DNA of 64,000 nucleotides from Acinetobacter harbinensis (GTDB taxonomy: Bacteria; Pseudomonadota; Gammaproteobacteria; Pseudomonadales; Moraxellaceae): the NCBI RefSeq assembly GCF_000816495.1, contig NZ_JXBK01000001.1:1101400-1165399 (forward strand), read 5' to 3'. The notes beneath the pieces were generated by a model. The model saw only the letters and a program-made list of their open reading frames with translations. It had not been told where the DNA came from and did no database searches. The translations under genes were made by a program, and so were the position numbers. Positions 38,093 through 47,559 of the stretch are shown here, in pieces (within the stretch, counting starts at the first letter, position 1; the number at the start of each line of letters is the position of its first letter).

Positions 38093-38644
38093 ATGTCCTT
38101 ATCTTCGAAATCTCTCGCAATCGTTTATCACAGTGCCTATGGGCATACTGCAAAGGTTGCCTCTGTTATTGCTCAGGGTGCCCAAAAAACGGGTATTCAA
38201 GTGCATCTTATGGATGTTGAACACGTAGATTGGGATGTGCTAGATCAAGCGGATGCACTTATTTTTGGCTGTCCGACCTATATGGGCAGCATAAGCTCTG
38301 CTTTAAAGCTATTTATGGAGCAATCCTCTAAGCGTTGGTTGGCGCGTACTTGGCAAGGGAAATTGGCTGCCGGCTTTACCAATGGCGGTGGGCTCAGTGG
38401 CGATAAACTTGCGGTATTACAGCAAATTAATTTATTCGCGATGCAACATGGCATGCTCTGGTCAGGCTTACCTTTTATGCCGACAGGACGCAGTTCACAA
38501 GATATTAATCGTATGTCGAGTTTTTTGGGTTTGATGACGCAGTCTGATAATGCCTCGGCTGAAATCACCCCACCGGAAGGTGATTTGGAAACAGCGGCTA
38601 AATTTGGTGCGCATGTGGCCTTGTTGGTGGCGCGTTTAAACTGA
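38093..38644 (+). CDS. WrbA-like flavodoxin / quinone reductase
   Basis: A 183-residue flavodoxin-fold protein. The FMN phosphate loop is SAYGHTAKVA and the second flavin contact is CPTYMGSISSALKLFMEQ. The segment GKLAAGFTNGGGLSGDKLAVLQQINLFAMQHGM matches WrbA-type NAD(P)H:quinone oxidoreductases, though the protein is slightly short. It probably reduces quinones or buffers redox stress. It begins 38 nt after pgeF and ends before a bidirectional terminator. Confidence 0.85.
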   Translation: MSLSSKSLAIVYHSAYGHTAKVASVIAQGAQKTGIQVHLMDVEHVDWDVLDQADALIFGCPTYMGSISSALKLFMEQSSKRWLARTWQGKLAAGFTNGGGLSGDKLAVLQQINLFAMQHGMLWSGLPFMPTGRSSQDINRMSSFLGLMTQSDNASAEITPPEGDLETAAKFGAHVALLVARLN

Positions 38645-38668
38645 TTTTAAACTATCTAGATGTATATT

Positions 38669-38694
38669 AAAAAACCTCCAAATGGAGGTTTTTT
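38669..38694. terminator. Bidirectional terminator
   Basis: AAAAAACCTCCA and TGGAGGTTTTTT form a perfect 12-bp stem around AA, between convergent flavodoxin and smpB genes. Confidence 0.93.
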
Positions 38695-38713
38695 GTTTGT
38701 TATGGCTTAAAAA

Positions 38714-39190
38714 TTATTTATGGAAAATACGCGCCTTATCACGTTGCCAATCGCGATCTTTTTCTGTGGCCCGTTTGTCATGCATTTGCTTACCTTTTAC
38801 CAAAGCAATTTCAATTTTGGCTAAGCGACCTTTCCAATAACAAGCAAGGGGTACGCAGGAATAACCTTTTTGATTGATTGCACCCATGAGCTTTTCAAGT
38901 TCACGCCGTGACAAAAGCAACTTACGTGTACGCGTCGCTTCAGCCACCACATGCGTGGATGCAGACAATAGCGGTTGAATCTGTGCGCCAAACAAAAAGG
39001 CTTCATTGTCTCTAAACAGAATATAGCTTTCTGTAATGGTCATACGACCCGCGCGTAAAGATTTGACTTCCCAGCCTTGTAATGAAAGACCCGCCTCGAA
39101 CTTCTCTTCAATAAAATAATCGTGACGTGCGCGTTTATTCTGCGCGATCGTGCCACCATTATTTTTTTTAACTACGATTGATTTCGACAT
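38714..39190 (-). CDS. smpB: SsrA-binding protein SmpB
   Basis: Trans-translation factor that delivers tmRNA to stalled ribosomes. The 158-residue length fits. [29 protein letters not shown] is the classic N-terminal OB-fold, and the basic C-terminal tail [17 protein letters not shown] mimics an mRNA/codon-anticodon helix. It is divergent from coaD. ssrA itself is not in the window. Confidence 0.97.
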   Translation of the reverse strand: MSKSIVVKKNNGGTIAQNKRARHDYFIEEKFEAGLSLQGWEVKSLRAGRMTITESYILFRDNEAFLFGAQIQPLLSASTHVVAEATRTRKLLLSRRELEKLMGAINQKGYSCVPLACYWKGRLAKIEIALVKGKQMHDKRATEKDRDWQRDKARIFHK

Positions 39191-39296
39191 AATACTAATA
39201 TTCCAAGATTAACCACATTTTGCCTTAAACTGGCCCTAAGGTGAAGTTTTTTCAAATTTAAGGAGATTCTTCACTAAAAAAACAAGTTTTTGTTAA

Positions 39297-39824
<528 letters not shown>

Positions 39825-39825
39825 C

Positions 39826-40089
39826 GTGTCGTTATATATCACCGATGAATGCATCAATTGCGATGTATGCGAGCCGGTCTGTCCCAATGAGGCCATTTAT
39901 ATGGGGGAATTGATTTATGAGATTCACCCCAATTTATGTACCGAATGTGTCGGACATTTTGATGAGCCGCAGTGTCAATTATTCTGTCCAGTGGATTGTA
40001 TTCCTCTTGATCCTGCGCATGCAGAATCACAAGAACAATTGCTGGAAAAATATAAAAAACTAATTGCGCAAAAAAACCTCAGCAATTAG
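39826..40089 (+). CDS. YfhL-family 2[4Fe-4S] ferredoxin
   Basis: An 87-residue ferredoxin of the Allochromatium (Alvin) type. The first Cys motif is CINCDVCEPVCP and the second is CTECVGHFDEPQCQLFCP, with the typical insert in the second cluster loop. The start is GTG 39826, two nt after the coaD stop codon's last base, with AAGG in AGCAAGGTTGG upstream. The in-frame ATG at 39769 lies inside coaD and is rejected. Electron-donor role is known for the family; the partner is unknown. Confidence 0.9.
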   Translation: MSLYITDECINCDVCEPVCPNEAIYMGELIYEIHPNLCTECVGHFDEPQCQLFCPVDCIPLDPAHAESQEQLLEKYKKLIAQKNLSN

Positions 40090-40115
40090 TGCAGAACTTT
40101 GATAAGATTCGCCCC

Positions 40116-40497
<382 letters not shown>

Positions 40498-40527
40498 TAA
40501 TTTTTTACAATTATTGTGTGATAATAC

Positions 40528-40556
40528 TTGACTTGCTACTTGTTAGTGAAGATAAT
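40528..40556 (+). promoter_or_regulatory. Strong promoter of first tRNA-Met gene
   Basis: TTGACT (40528-40533), a 17-nt spacer, GATAAT (40551-40556), then a GC-rich start region CGCGC typical of stable-RNA promoters under stringent control. Confidence 0.9.
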
Positions 40557-40570
40557 ACGCGCACAGTTTT

Positions 40571-40647
40571 GGCTATGTAGCTCAGCTGGTTAGAGCACAG
40601 CACTCATAATGCTGGGGTCACAGGTTCAAATCCCGTCATAGCCACCA
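40571..40647 (+). tRNA. tRNA-Met(CAT), first copy
   Basis: 77 nt with encoded CCA. Acceptor stem GGCTATG / CATAGCC, anticodon loop CTCATAA with CAT, T loop TTCAAAT. It is an elongator-type tRNA-Met rather than fMet because position 1-72 is paired (G-C). Confidence 0.95.
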
Positions 40648-40655
40648 TTTTCATA

Positions 40656-40688
40656 GGCCACGTTTTCTAAAAGACGTGGCCTTTTTTT
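40656..40688 (+). terminator. Terminator of first tRNA-Met unit
   Basis: GGCCACGT / ACGTGGCC stem with a 10-nt TTT/AAA loop, then T7. Confidence 0.93.
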
Positions 40689-40715
40689 ATCTTTAGAATT
40701 TGTGGTGCTGCTAAT

Positions 40716-41123
40716 TTATTCACATTGAATTGCACTGGCGGCTAATTTTACTTTGGGAAATTGCTGATCATACTGCTGTAAAATAGTGTGCTTTTTATCT
40801 GCACCAAAGATCAGCTCTTGCAATTGATTGATCTTATTTTCGCTGAGGTATTGGTGTGCGCAGTGCAGCGCAATTTGGTTTTGTGTGGCAAGCGCTAATT
40901 TTTGCTCTACTGGGATTTTGTCGATGTAATACAGTTGTTGTTGGGCTTTGCTGAGTTGCACCAAGCTTCTTTTTTGTTGCATGCTCAGCAGTTGCTGATG
41001 ATTGATCCATTTGGCCACATCACGACGTACACCATTGTAATCGACAAACAGTGGTGAGATGACTTGACAGCCTGCACTGATACTTATAATTAGTCCCAGT
41101 GTGATTAATTTAAATGAGTTCAT
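40716..41123 (-). CDS. Hypothetical small lipoprotein
   Basis: A 135-residue protein I do not recognise. It has a signal with the lipobox SAGC (Cys19). The mature part is polar and rich in Gln, Leu and Lys with a likely helical hairpin (residues 40-90). Two Cys (in ALHCAHQ and at the C-terminus, AIQCE) could form a disulfide. It lies on the opposite strand between two tRNA-Met units and has no cotranscribed neighbour. Confidence 0.6.
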   Translation of the reverse strand: MNSFKLITLGLIISISAGCQVISPLFVDYNGVRRDVAKWINHQQLLSMQQKRSLVQLSKAQQQLYYIDKIPVEQKLALATQNQIALHCAHQYLSENKINQLQELIFGADKKHTILQQYDQQFPKVKLAASAIQCE

Positions 41124-41198
41124 ATTTGCTCGATTTCTTAAGATTTTTATGACTGCGATATTTAGAAAATATCATAGAGAGTAAATGCTGCAGTTAGG

Positions 41199-41246
41199 CT
41201 TGTGTTAATGCTTGTGTTAATGCTTGTGTTAATGCTTGTGCTATGG
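41199..41246. repeat. 12-bp tandem repeat
   Basis: Three exact copies of CTTGTGTTAATG (41199-41234), then a fourth diverged copy CTTGTGCTATGG. Confidence 0.95.
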
Positions 41247-41254
41247 CGCTTGAT

Positions 41255-41294
41255 AAAAGCAAAAGCAAAAGCAAAAGCAAAAGCAAAGCAAAAG
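41255..41294. repeat. 6-bp microsatellite AAAAGC
   Basis: Five exact AAAAGC copies, then AAAGC and a partial AAAAG. Such arrays are prone to slippage. Confidence 0.95.
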
Positions 41295-41577
41295 TGGTTG
41301 TGGTGTGGTCTATTGTGGATTGTCATCAATTTTTAATTGAGTATAGCCAATGATAAAGCCATGAGCGTGAGACTCTTTATCAGCTCGTTTTTTTAAAATA
41401 AGATTAATGATCTCAATCATTTGAAATTTTGTTTTAAAAGTGGTTTATGTGAGTTTTTTATCCAGATCCTAATCAGTACCAAGACTTAATTTGCTGTGGT
41501 TGTTGCTAGATAAATCTTAAATATTCGGTAAAATCTTTATAATTGCTTAAACTCTGAACGTTCGACAGCCAAAGGGC

Positions 41578-41606
41578 TTGACGCTACGGGGTTAAATTTA
41601 GATAAT
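41578..41606 (+). promoter_or_regulatory. Strong promoter of second tRNA-Met gene
   Basis: TTGACG (41578-41583), a 17-nt spacer and GATAAT (41601-41606), then GCGC. It has the same architecture as the promoter of the first copy but a different spacer. Confidence 0.9.
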
Positions 41607-41621
41607 GCGCACACTGTTTAT

Positions 41622-41698
41622 GGCTATGTAGCTCAGCTGGTTAGAGCACAGCACTCATAATGCTGGGGTCACAGGTTCAAATCCCGTCATAGCCACCA
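41622..41698 (+). tRNA. tRNA-Met(CAT), second copy
   Basis: 77 nt, identical to the gene at 40571-40647, including the CCA. Confidence 0.95.
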
Positions 41699-41705
41699 TT
41701 TTTAT

Positions 41706-41741
41706 AGACCACGTTTTCTAAAAGACGTGGTCTTTTTTTTA
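41706..41741 (+). terminator. Terminator of second tRNA-Met unit
   Basis: AGACCACGT / ACGTGGTCT stem with the same loop as the first copy, then T8. Confidence 0.93.
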
Positions 41742-41779
41742 TGCTTTATATTTTATTAAATGAAAAACTTTAGGAATCA

Positions 41780-42817
41780 CTATTGATCTTGCATGTATTG
41801 AGCGATGAATTGGTGGGTGCTAGCGCTGTAATAAAAAGGTGCGATGAGTCGTTTGAGAATATCATCTAATACACCCTGTTTTTCTAAGCTCTGTAAGGTA
41901 TACGGTAAAAAACGCTGTGCTTCTTGTTGCAGGTCTTGTTCAGTAAGTCCGACTGATTGCAATAATTCTTGTAGTGGATAATCAGCAAAATAAGCATAAA
42001 ACTCTGCTGCTACATCTAAAATTAGTTGCTGTAAATATTCACCTTGTCTTAACTGGCGCCATGTTTCATAGACCAGTACAAAGAATTCTTCAAAATCGAT
42101 GGCTTGAAACTGAGAAAATATTTCTTGAAGTGTTTTGTGTTTAATATCGAGCCAAAGCTGCAGGATAATTTCAGTTAATTCAAGGTTGGGAAGTAAAATC
42201 AGTTGACCCAATTGTTTAATGAGGGCGTGCGCCAGTTGTTGTTCAAGTTTAAGTTCAATATTTTGCTGTTGATCTTGAATGAAGCTCAAAATTTGAGCCG
42301 CTATTCCACTGTGCGGTGTTTTTAATTTACGTAAGTGATCCAGCCAAGGCGTGTTGCTTTCTAGAATTTGATTGGCCAGTTGTAAGCTTATATAGTTAAT
42401 GTGCGGATTGTGCGCTAAATTGGTTTGAATATAATGACGTAATTGATCTAATTCAACAATCTTGGAGAGCCATAATTCAAAAGACTCATCCGAGAACACT
42501 TGATTGATTTGCGTATCACTATTCACCGTGAGCTGATGAATCTTTTGTGCGCTCACGCCGATAAACTCTAAAAGTCCTGCACCTAGGTTTAATTCAAAAG
42601 CATATTTTTGAATGACTTGTTGTAATGCTGGAAGCTGAATAAAGTCTTTAAGTAAAATTTGATCTGAATAGAGATAAAGTTGATGAATAAACTGGTGTAA
42701 ATAAGGATTGTTTGGCTCTGCCAATAATTGTTGTTTGATAAAGCGAGTTTGCTCAAGCATAAGCGCTTGAGCAAACTGTTGAGCAAGCTCGGCTTTAGAC
42801 ACCTGCAATCCAACCAT
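41780..42817 (-). CDS. Hypothetical Leu/Gln-rich helical protein overlapping nadE
   Basis: A 345-residue protein I do not recognise. It is almost wholly alpha-helical by composition, very rich in Leu, Gln, Ile and Glu, with no signal peptide, no membrane helix and no catalytic motif. It starts inside the end of nadE: the ATG at 42817 gives a 23-nt overlap, and a GTG at 42802, with GGA six nt upstream, would give an eight-nt overlap. Translation is therefore coupled to nadE. It seems confined to Acinetobacter, from memory. A role tied to NAD synthesis is only a guess from position. Confidence 0.6.
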   Translation of the reverse strand: MVGLQVSKAELAQQFAQALMLEQTRFIKQQLLAEPNNPYLHQFIHQLYLYSDQILLKDFIQLPALQQVIQKYAFELNLGAGLLEFIGVSAQKIHQLTVNSDTQINQVFSDESFELWLSKIVELDQLRHYIQTNLAHNPHINYISLQLANQILESNTPWLDHLRKLKTPHSGIAAQILSFIQDQQQNIELKLEQQLAHALIKQLGQLILLPNLELTEIILQLWLDIKHKTLQEIFSQFQAIDFEEFFVLVYETWRQLRQGEYLQQLILDVAAEFYAYFADYPLQELLQSVGLTEQDLQQEAQRFLPYTLQSLEKQGVLDDILKRLIAPFYYSASTHQFIAQYMQDQ

Positions 42818-44420
42818 TCATGATTGGGTAGCGACGTTCACGGGTAAAGGCGCGTGAACTAATACGTGGGCCAATGGCACCTTGACGACGTTTATATTCG
42901 TTGCGGTCTACCAGTTGAATCACTTTGGTTACCACATCTTTATCAAAGCCTTTGGCGATGATGTCATCTTGGCTCAGTTCTTCTTCAATATACAAATAAA
43001 GAATACCATCCAATACATCATACGCAGGTAAAGAGTCTTGGTCTTTCTGATCTGGACGCAGTTCAGCCGAAGGTGGGCGCGTAATCACACGTTCAGGAAT
43101 GACAGGTGTTTCTGAGATGCTGTTACGATATTTTGCCAATTCAAAAACAATGGTTTTATACACATCTTTTAAGACGGCATAGCCACCAACCATATCGCCA
43201 TACAGGGTGCAATAACCCACAGAAAGCTCTGATTTATTACCGGTTGAGAGAACCAAATTGCCAAATTTATTGGATAAGCCCATTAAAAGCGTACCGCGTG
43301 TGCGCGCTTGTAAGTTTTCTTCTGTGCTGTCTGCTGGACTATTGCCAAAGAAGGGATATAGGGTTTGCATGAAGCTGTTAACAATAGGATTAATTTCAGC
43401 AATACCAAAAGTGACGCCCATATTCTTGGCTTGAGCGGCAGCATCTTCAACACTGATTTGTGCAGTATAGGTATACGGCATCATGACAGCTTGAACTTTG
43501 TCTGCACCAATGGCATCTACCGCAATGGCCAGTGTTAATGCAGAGTCGATTCCACCGGATAAACCCAAAATCACGCCAGGGAAACCACAACCTTGGATGT
43601 AATCACGTGTCGCCATAACCAAAGCTTGATAAATTTCAGCCATGGTGTCTAATACTGGTGTAATTTCAGCCGTTTTATAATGCTTTTGAGTGGCATCATA
43701 ATCGACGTAGTAGCTGCCTTCTTTAAAGCTGGGTGCTTGCAGGGCAACTTGGCCATCATTATTAATAACGAAACTGGTGCCATCAAAAATCAAATCATCT
43801 TGACCGCCGACTTGATTGACATACACCAAGCTGATATTAAGTTGCTTAGCTAGCTCGCTCATGGTGGTTACGCGGTGCTGCGGTTTGCCGACTTCGTAAG
43901 GCGAAGCGTTTAATACTAAAATAGTTTCAACATTAAGTTGAGAGAGCTGCTGTGCTGTGCTTAATGACCAGACATCTTCACAGATCAGTACACCAAATTT
44001 ATGCCCTAAATATTCAAAAATCAGATGTTGATGACCTTCGCTAAAGTAGCGTTTTTCATCAAACACACTGTGATTAGGCAGGTTTTGTTTGTTATAAATA
44101 CCCAGTACTTGTCCGTCTTTCATGACTGCTGCGGAGTTGTAGCGCTGAGCATCTTCAGTTTGATGAACAAAGCCAAAAACCAAAACAATATCTTTAACCG
44201 CGCTTAGGGCTTTAAAGGCTTGTTCCATGCGTTTGTTGAGGCTTGGGCGCAACAACAAATCTTCTGCAGGGTAGCCTAAAGTTGAAAGCTCGGGGAAGAT
44301 AATTAAATCAGCTTTTTGTTGTTTAGCTTGATTGATTTGCTCAAGCATTTTTTGCACATTTACTTCGATATTGCCAATCTGCGGAGAGAGCTGCGCAAGA
44401 GCAATTTTAAAACTTTTCAT
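42795..44420 (-). CDS. nadE: Glutamine-dependent NAD+ synthetase
   Basis: Last step of NAD synthesis, amidating deaminido-NAD. The N-terminal nitrilase-type glutaminase domain has the catalytic Glu (FPELSTLGYPAEDLL), Lys and Cys (FGVLICEDVWSLS). The C-terminal synthetase domain has the pyrophosphatase loop GLSGGIDSALTLAIAVDAIG and the GNKSELSVGYCTLYGD segment. At 541 residues it is the two-domain form. It starts at ATG 44420 and is divergent from the HELTH-motif gene. Confidence 0.96.
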   Translation of the reverse strand: MKSFKIALAQLSPQIGNIEVNVQKMLEQINQAKQQKADLIIFPELSTLGYPAEDLLLRPSLNKRMEQAFKALSAVKDIVLVFGFVHQTEDAQRYNSAAVMKDGQVLGIYNKQNLPNHSVFDEKRYFSEGHQHLIFEYLGHKFGVLICEDVWSLSTAQQLSQLNVETILVLNASPYEVGKPQHRVTTMSELAKQLNISLVYVNQVGGQDDLIFDGTSFVINNDGQVALQAPSFKEGSYYVDYDATQKHYKTAEITPVLDTMAEIYQALVMATRDYIQGCGFPGVILGLSGGIDSALTLAIAVDAIGADKVQAVMMPYTYTAQISVEDAAAQAKNMGVTFGIAEINPIVNSFMQTLYPFFGNSPADSTEENLQARTRGTLLMGLSNKFGNLVLSTGNKSELSVGYCTLYGDMVGGYAVLKDVYKTIVFELAKYRNSISETPVIPERVITRPPSAELRPDQKDQDSLPAYDVLDGILYLYIEEELSQDDIIAKGFDKDVVTKVIQLVDRNEYKRRQGAIGPRISSRAFTRERRYPIMNGWIAGV

Positions 44421-44686
44421 TCCAACTTAATCCTATACCTATAGGGACATACACAGACTTCTGATTTATTATGGCTATCGGCTCAACGCTGTGTACGTAA
44501 CGACAAACAAATAGAAATATTAATAAATAATTAGCAATTCAGTACTATATACGAATTGCAGCATCTGTTGAGAGAAAAACAGAAAAAAATCCAGATTTAG
44601 GCAAGACTTAAGCAAGAGCACAATGGAAATCGAGACCAATAAATGCTAAAAATAAAGCGTGCTTGCAGCGTAACAGGACAGGGTTA

Positions 44687-45169
44687 ATGAAGTGGATTGC
44701 TCGGAGTTTAAGTCATGTATTTGAAGTACACAGTCGCCAATTAACTTTGGGCGAAAAGCAGCTGGCTGAGTCTGTTTTTGGTACCCATTTGCAACTGGAT
44801 AAGATTAAAATTATTGCGCATCGTTTGGTGCTTAAAAATTATGCCATTAGTCCAAACGGTAATATTTATTTTCATCCTGCCAGTTGGAGCAAGGATTTTT
44901 CAAAACTGTCTTTGGTTAAGCAAGCTTGGTTGATTCACGAGTTGACCCATGTCTGGCAACTTCAGCAAGGATTGGCTGTGGTGCGTAAAGCATTGTTTGA
45001 TCGTCAATATCATTACGTGATGCAGCAAGGCAAGTTATTTTTGCATTATGGCATTGAGCAGCAGGCACAAATGGTACAAGACTATTTTATTAGGAAGTCA
45101 CAGGGTCAGCAGTGTCAGGCCTATGAAGCCTGTATTCCATTTTTAGCTCAAAAACAGCAGCGAACGTAG
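44687..45169 (+). CDS. Small protein with HELTH zinc-protease-like motif
   Basis: A basic protein of 160 residues. HELTHVWQ near residue 92 is a zincin-type HExxH, so metal binding or peptidase activity is possible. I see no clear third ligand. Similar Acinetobacter proteins carry the label Vgr-related, which I treat as weak. No secretion signal is apparent. ATG 44687 with GGG upstream is preferred to eight extra codons. It precedes a terminator shared with gltA. Confidence 0.6.
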   Translation: MKWIARSLSHVFEVHSRQLTLGEKQLAESVFGTHLQLDKIKIIAHRLVLKNYAISPNGNIYFHPASWSKDFSKLSLVKQAWLIHELTHVWQLQQGLAVVRKALFDRQYHYVMQQGKLFLHYGIEQQAQMVQDYFIRKSQGQQCQAYEACIPFLAQKQQRT

Positions 45170-45207
45170 AATAATTATGCATACTAAGCCTTACTTGTTT
45201 TAAGAAT

Positions 45208-45237
45208 AAAAAACCACCTTAAAAGGTGGTTTTTTTA
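45208..45237. terminator. Bidirectional terminator
   Basis: AAAAAACCACCTT / AAGGTGGTTTTTT stem around AA, between convergent genes. Confidence 0.93.
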
Positions 45238-45258
45238 TTGACGTTATTGCGTGAGCAA

Positions 45259-46536
45259 TTAACGACCTTGGATGTCACGTTGCACTTCACCTGTGTAAAG
45301 TTGGCGTGGACGACCAATTTTGTAAGGACCGCTGTGCATTTCTAACCAATGGCTGATCCAGCCCACGGTACGTGCAAGTGCGAAAATTACAGTAAACATT
45401 TCAGTCGGAATACCAATCGCTTTAAGAATGATACCTGAGTAGAAATCTACGTTTGGATAAAGATTGCGCTTAATGAAGTATTCGTCAGACAACGCAATAC
45501 GTTCAAGTTCCATCGCCAATGCAAGTTGTGGATCGTCGATGCCAAGTGCAGCAAGAACTTCATCACAGGTTTCTTTCATGACTTTAGCGCGTGGATCGAA
45601 GTTTTTATAAACACGATGACCGAAGCCCATCAGTTTAACTTCTTTAGTTTTTACTTTTTCCATGAACTCAGCAACATTTTCTACAGAGCCGATTTCATCG
45701 AGCATCTTCAGAACAGCTTCGTTCGCGCCGCCGTGAGCAGGGCCCCAAAGTGCAGAAATACCCGCAGCAATACATGCATAAGGATTTGCACCAGTAGAAC
45801 CCGCTAAGCGTACTGTTGACGTAGACGCATTTTGTTCATGGTCAGCATGTAGCGTAAAGATACGATCCATTGCTTTAGCAAGAATTGGGTCAACTTTATA
45901 ATCTTTGTCTGCAGGAGTTGCAAACATCATATATAGGAAGTTTTCAGCGTAGCTTAAATCGTTACGTGGATAAACGAAAGGTTGACCCACGGTGTATTTA
46001 TAGCTCCACGCAGCAAGCGTAGGAACTTTAGCAATTAAGCGAATTGCTGTAATTTCACGATGATTGACATCTTCGATATCAAGATTGTTGTGATAGAACG
46101 CAGAAAGTGCGCCAACCACACCCACCATGATGGCCATTGGATGCGCATCACGACGGAAACCATTAAAGAAGCGACTGACTTGATCGTGAACCATGGTGTG
46201 GTTACGAACTTTAGCATCAAATTCTGTTTTTTGTTCAGCAGTTGGAAGTTCGCCATTTAGCAATAAATAGCAAGTTTCTAAATAATCTGCTTTGGTTGCA
46301 AGTTGGTCGATCGGATAACCGCGATGTAAAAGAACACCTTTATTACCATCGATGAATGTGATTTTTGATTCACATGCAGCCGTTGCCATAAAACCCGGAT
46401 CAAAAGTAAAGTGACCTGCGGCCAATATATCTTTAACGTCGATTACATCTGGGCCCAATGTGCCGCTGTGAATTGGTAATTCAATTTCTTTGCCATCAAG
46501 CTGTAAAACGGCTTTTTTGCCAGTTGCTTCAGACAT
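45259..46536 (-). CDS. gltA: Citrate synthase
   Basis: Condenses acetyl-CoA with oxaloacetate. The 425-residue, NADH-sensitive type II form has an N-terminal beta domain. Active-site segments [31 protein letters not shown] and [14 protein letters not shown] hold the catalytic His, His and Asp. A clear AGGAG lies nine nt before the ATG. The gene is divergent from sdhCDAB over a one-kilobase gap. A bidirectional terminator lies just past its stop. Confidence 0.97.
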   Translation of the reverse strand: MSEATGKKAVLQLDGKEIELPIHSGTLGPDVIDVKDILAAGHFTFDPGFMATAACESKITFIDGNKGVLLHRGYPIDQLATKADYLETCYLLLNGELPTAEQKTEFDAKVRNHTMVHDQVSRFFNGFRRDAHPMAIMVGVVGALSAFYHNNLDIEDVNHREITAIRLIAKVPTLAAWSYKYTVGQPFVYPRNDLSYAENFLYMMFATPADKDYKVDPILAKAMDRIFTLHADHEQNASTSTVRLAGSTGANPYACIAAGISALWGPAHGGANEAVLKMLDEIGSVENVAEFMEKVKTKEVKLMGFGHRVYKNFDPRAKVMKETCDEVLAALGIDDPQLALAMELERIALSDEYFIKRNLYPNVDFYSGIILKAIGIPTEMFTVIFALARTVGWISHWLEMHSGPYKIGRPRQLYTGEVQRDIQGR

Positions 46537-47373
46537 TCAATAGATCTCCTGTCCCGGTGAATGTTTTATCCGACTCGTGGTACTCATCTTTTAAGCGCGA
46601 ATCAGACAGATCAAAAATTTGCTATAAGATTAGTAAGTACTGAAATTTTGTCAATTATACTTATGGATAAAATGACACTTGCGCAGAGCTTGGGTCAAGA
46701 ATACTCCAATATGTAAGTTAAGGATAATTGCAGCACCGACACCGTATAATAAGACATATTGTTGTGAAGTGGCAGAAAAAAATATACCTACGCTTATAAT
46801 TATAAGCAAACTTTAACGGTTAAAAGCTCTGTCACTTGCGTATTTCTTAATTGAGCGGGTGCAGTAAATTATTATAATCGCTATGGCTTGTAAGGGTTCT
46901 ATTTTTTATCTGCGACTTTGGTATTCAGGATTAAAAGCAAAAACCCGATCATAAAAGTAGTGCTGTTTGGTTAAAAATTAATTCATTCATCTGAGCTGCG
47001 GTGTTGGTTTTTTAAGCTTTTTGCCATGAGAGGGTAGTGTTTAAGGTTATTAATTTTCCTGAGTGATTTTTCTCAAAGCGTTTTTTGTTCGCTAAGTGGT
47101 TATTTCATTTCATGATATTGGTCTGATTTATCTTGAATAAATACTGTATATTTATTTAAAAAATAATGAATCATATTTTTGTTTGTACTAAATCAAGAAA
47201 ATCAATAATTAACAGTTAATAAAGCAGAATTATTTATCTTTAGTCTAAATAAATAAATTTAATTATTGCGATGGAAAAAAGCCCATCTGATTCTCTTTTT
47301 ATCAATATAAAACAAGGTGCTGTGCTGCTTTATTACAATGCCTTTTAAGTGTTAAAACCTGTGCTTTTGCTTG

Positions 47374-47386
47374 AATGATTCTCATT
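47374..47386. promoter_or_regulatory. Fur-box-like sequence upstream of sdhC
   Basis: AATGATTCTCATT matches the core AATGATAATCATT of the Fur consensus with both half-sites intact and three central positions mostly differing. It is about 175 nt from the sdhC start. Function is inference. Confidence 0.35.
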
Positions 47387-47530
47387 TGATGGTTTTTTAT
47401 TAAAAAGCTAAATGTGATTGTTTGTGTTTTAATAATTAGCGTTTTATAATTCATTGTCGTTTTAATTTTAGACAGTGCTAGATATAGCAACGGCCTAAAA
47501 ATGCTAGCTTTCCTTCGAATTAATTCCAAC

Positions 47531-47550
47531 AAACTCCGGATGGAGTTTTT
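47531..47550 (+). terminator. Terminator-like hairpin in the sdhC leader
   Basis: AAACTCC and GGAGTTT pair around GGAT, and five T residues start in the stem and run past it. It ends ten nt before the sdhC ATG, so it is in the leader, not after a gene. Confidence 0.6.
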
Positions 47551-47559
47551 ACTTACAGG

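Larger units (their letters stand above)
41124..41621. other. Gene-free stretch with simple repeats
   Basis: About 500 nt between the lipoprotein gene and the second tRNA-Met. It holds two adjacent tandem repeats (listed) and, at its right end, the promoter of the tRNA. No open frame with a ribosome-binding site is seen. Confidence 0.7.
46537..47559. other. Divergent gltA / sdhC intergenic region
   Basis: About one kilobase, AT-rich. It holds a 16-bp palindrome GCTTATAATTATAAGC (46792-46807), a Fur-box-like AATGATTCTCATT (47374-47386) and a terminator-like hairpin just before sdhC. The minus-strand open frame 47302-47607 has no ribosome-binding site, is AT-driven and overlaps sdhC, so it is not counted. 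Confidence 0.6.

Noticed and set aside
41199-41294. Repeats as an origin or iteron cluster
   Set aside because: The 12-mer and AAAAGC units are not DnaA boxes and no replication or partition gene lies nearby.
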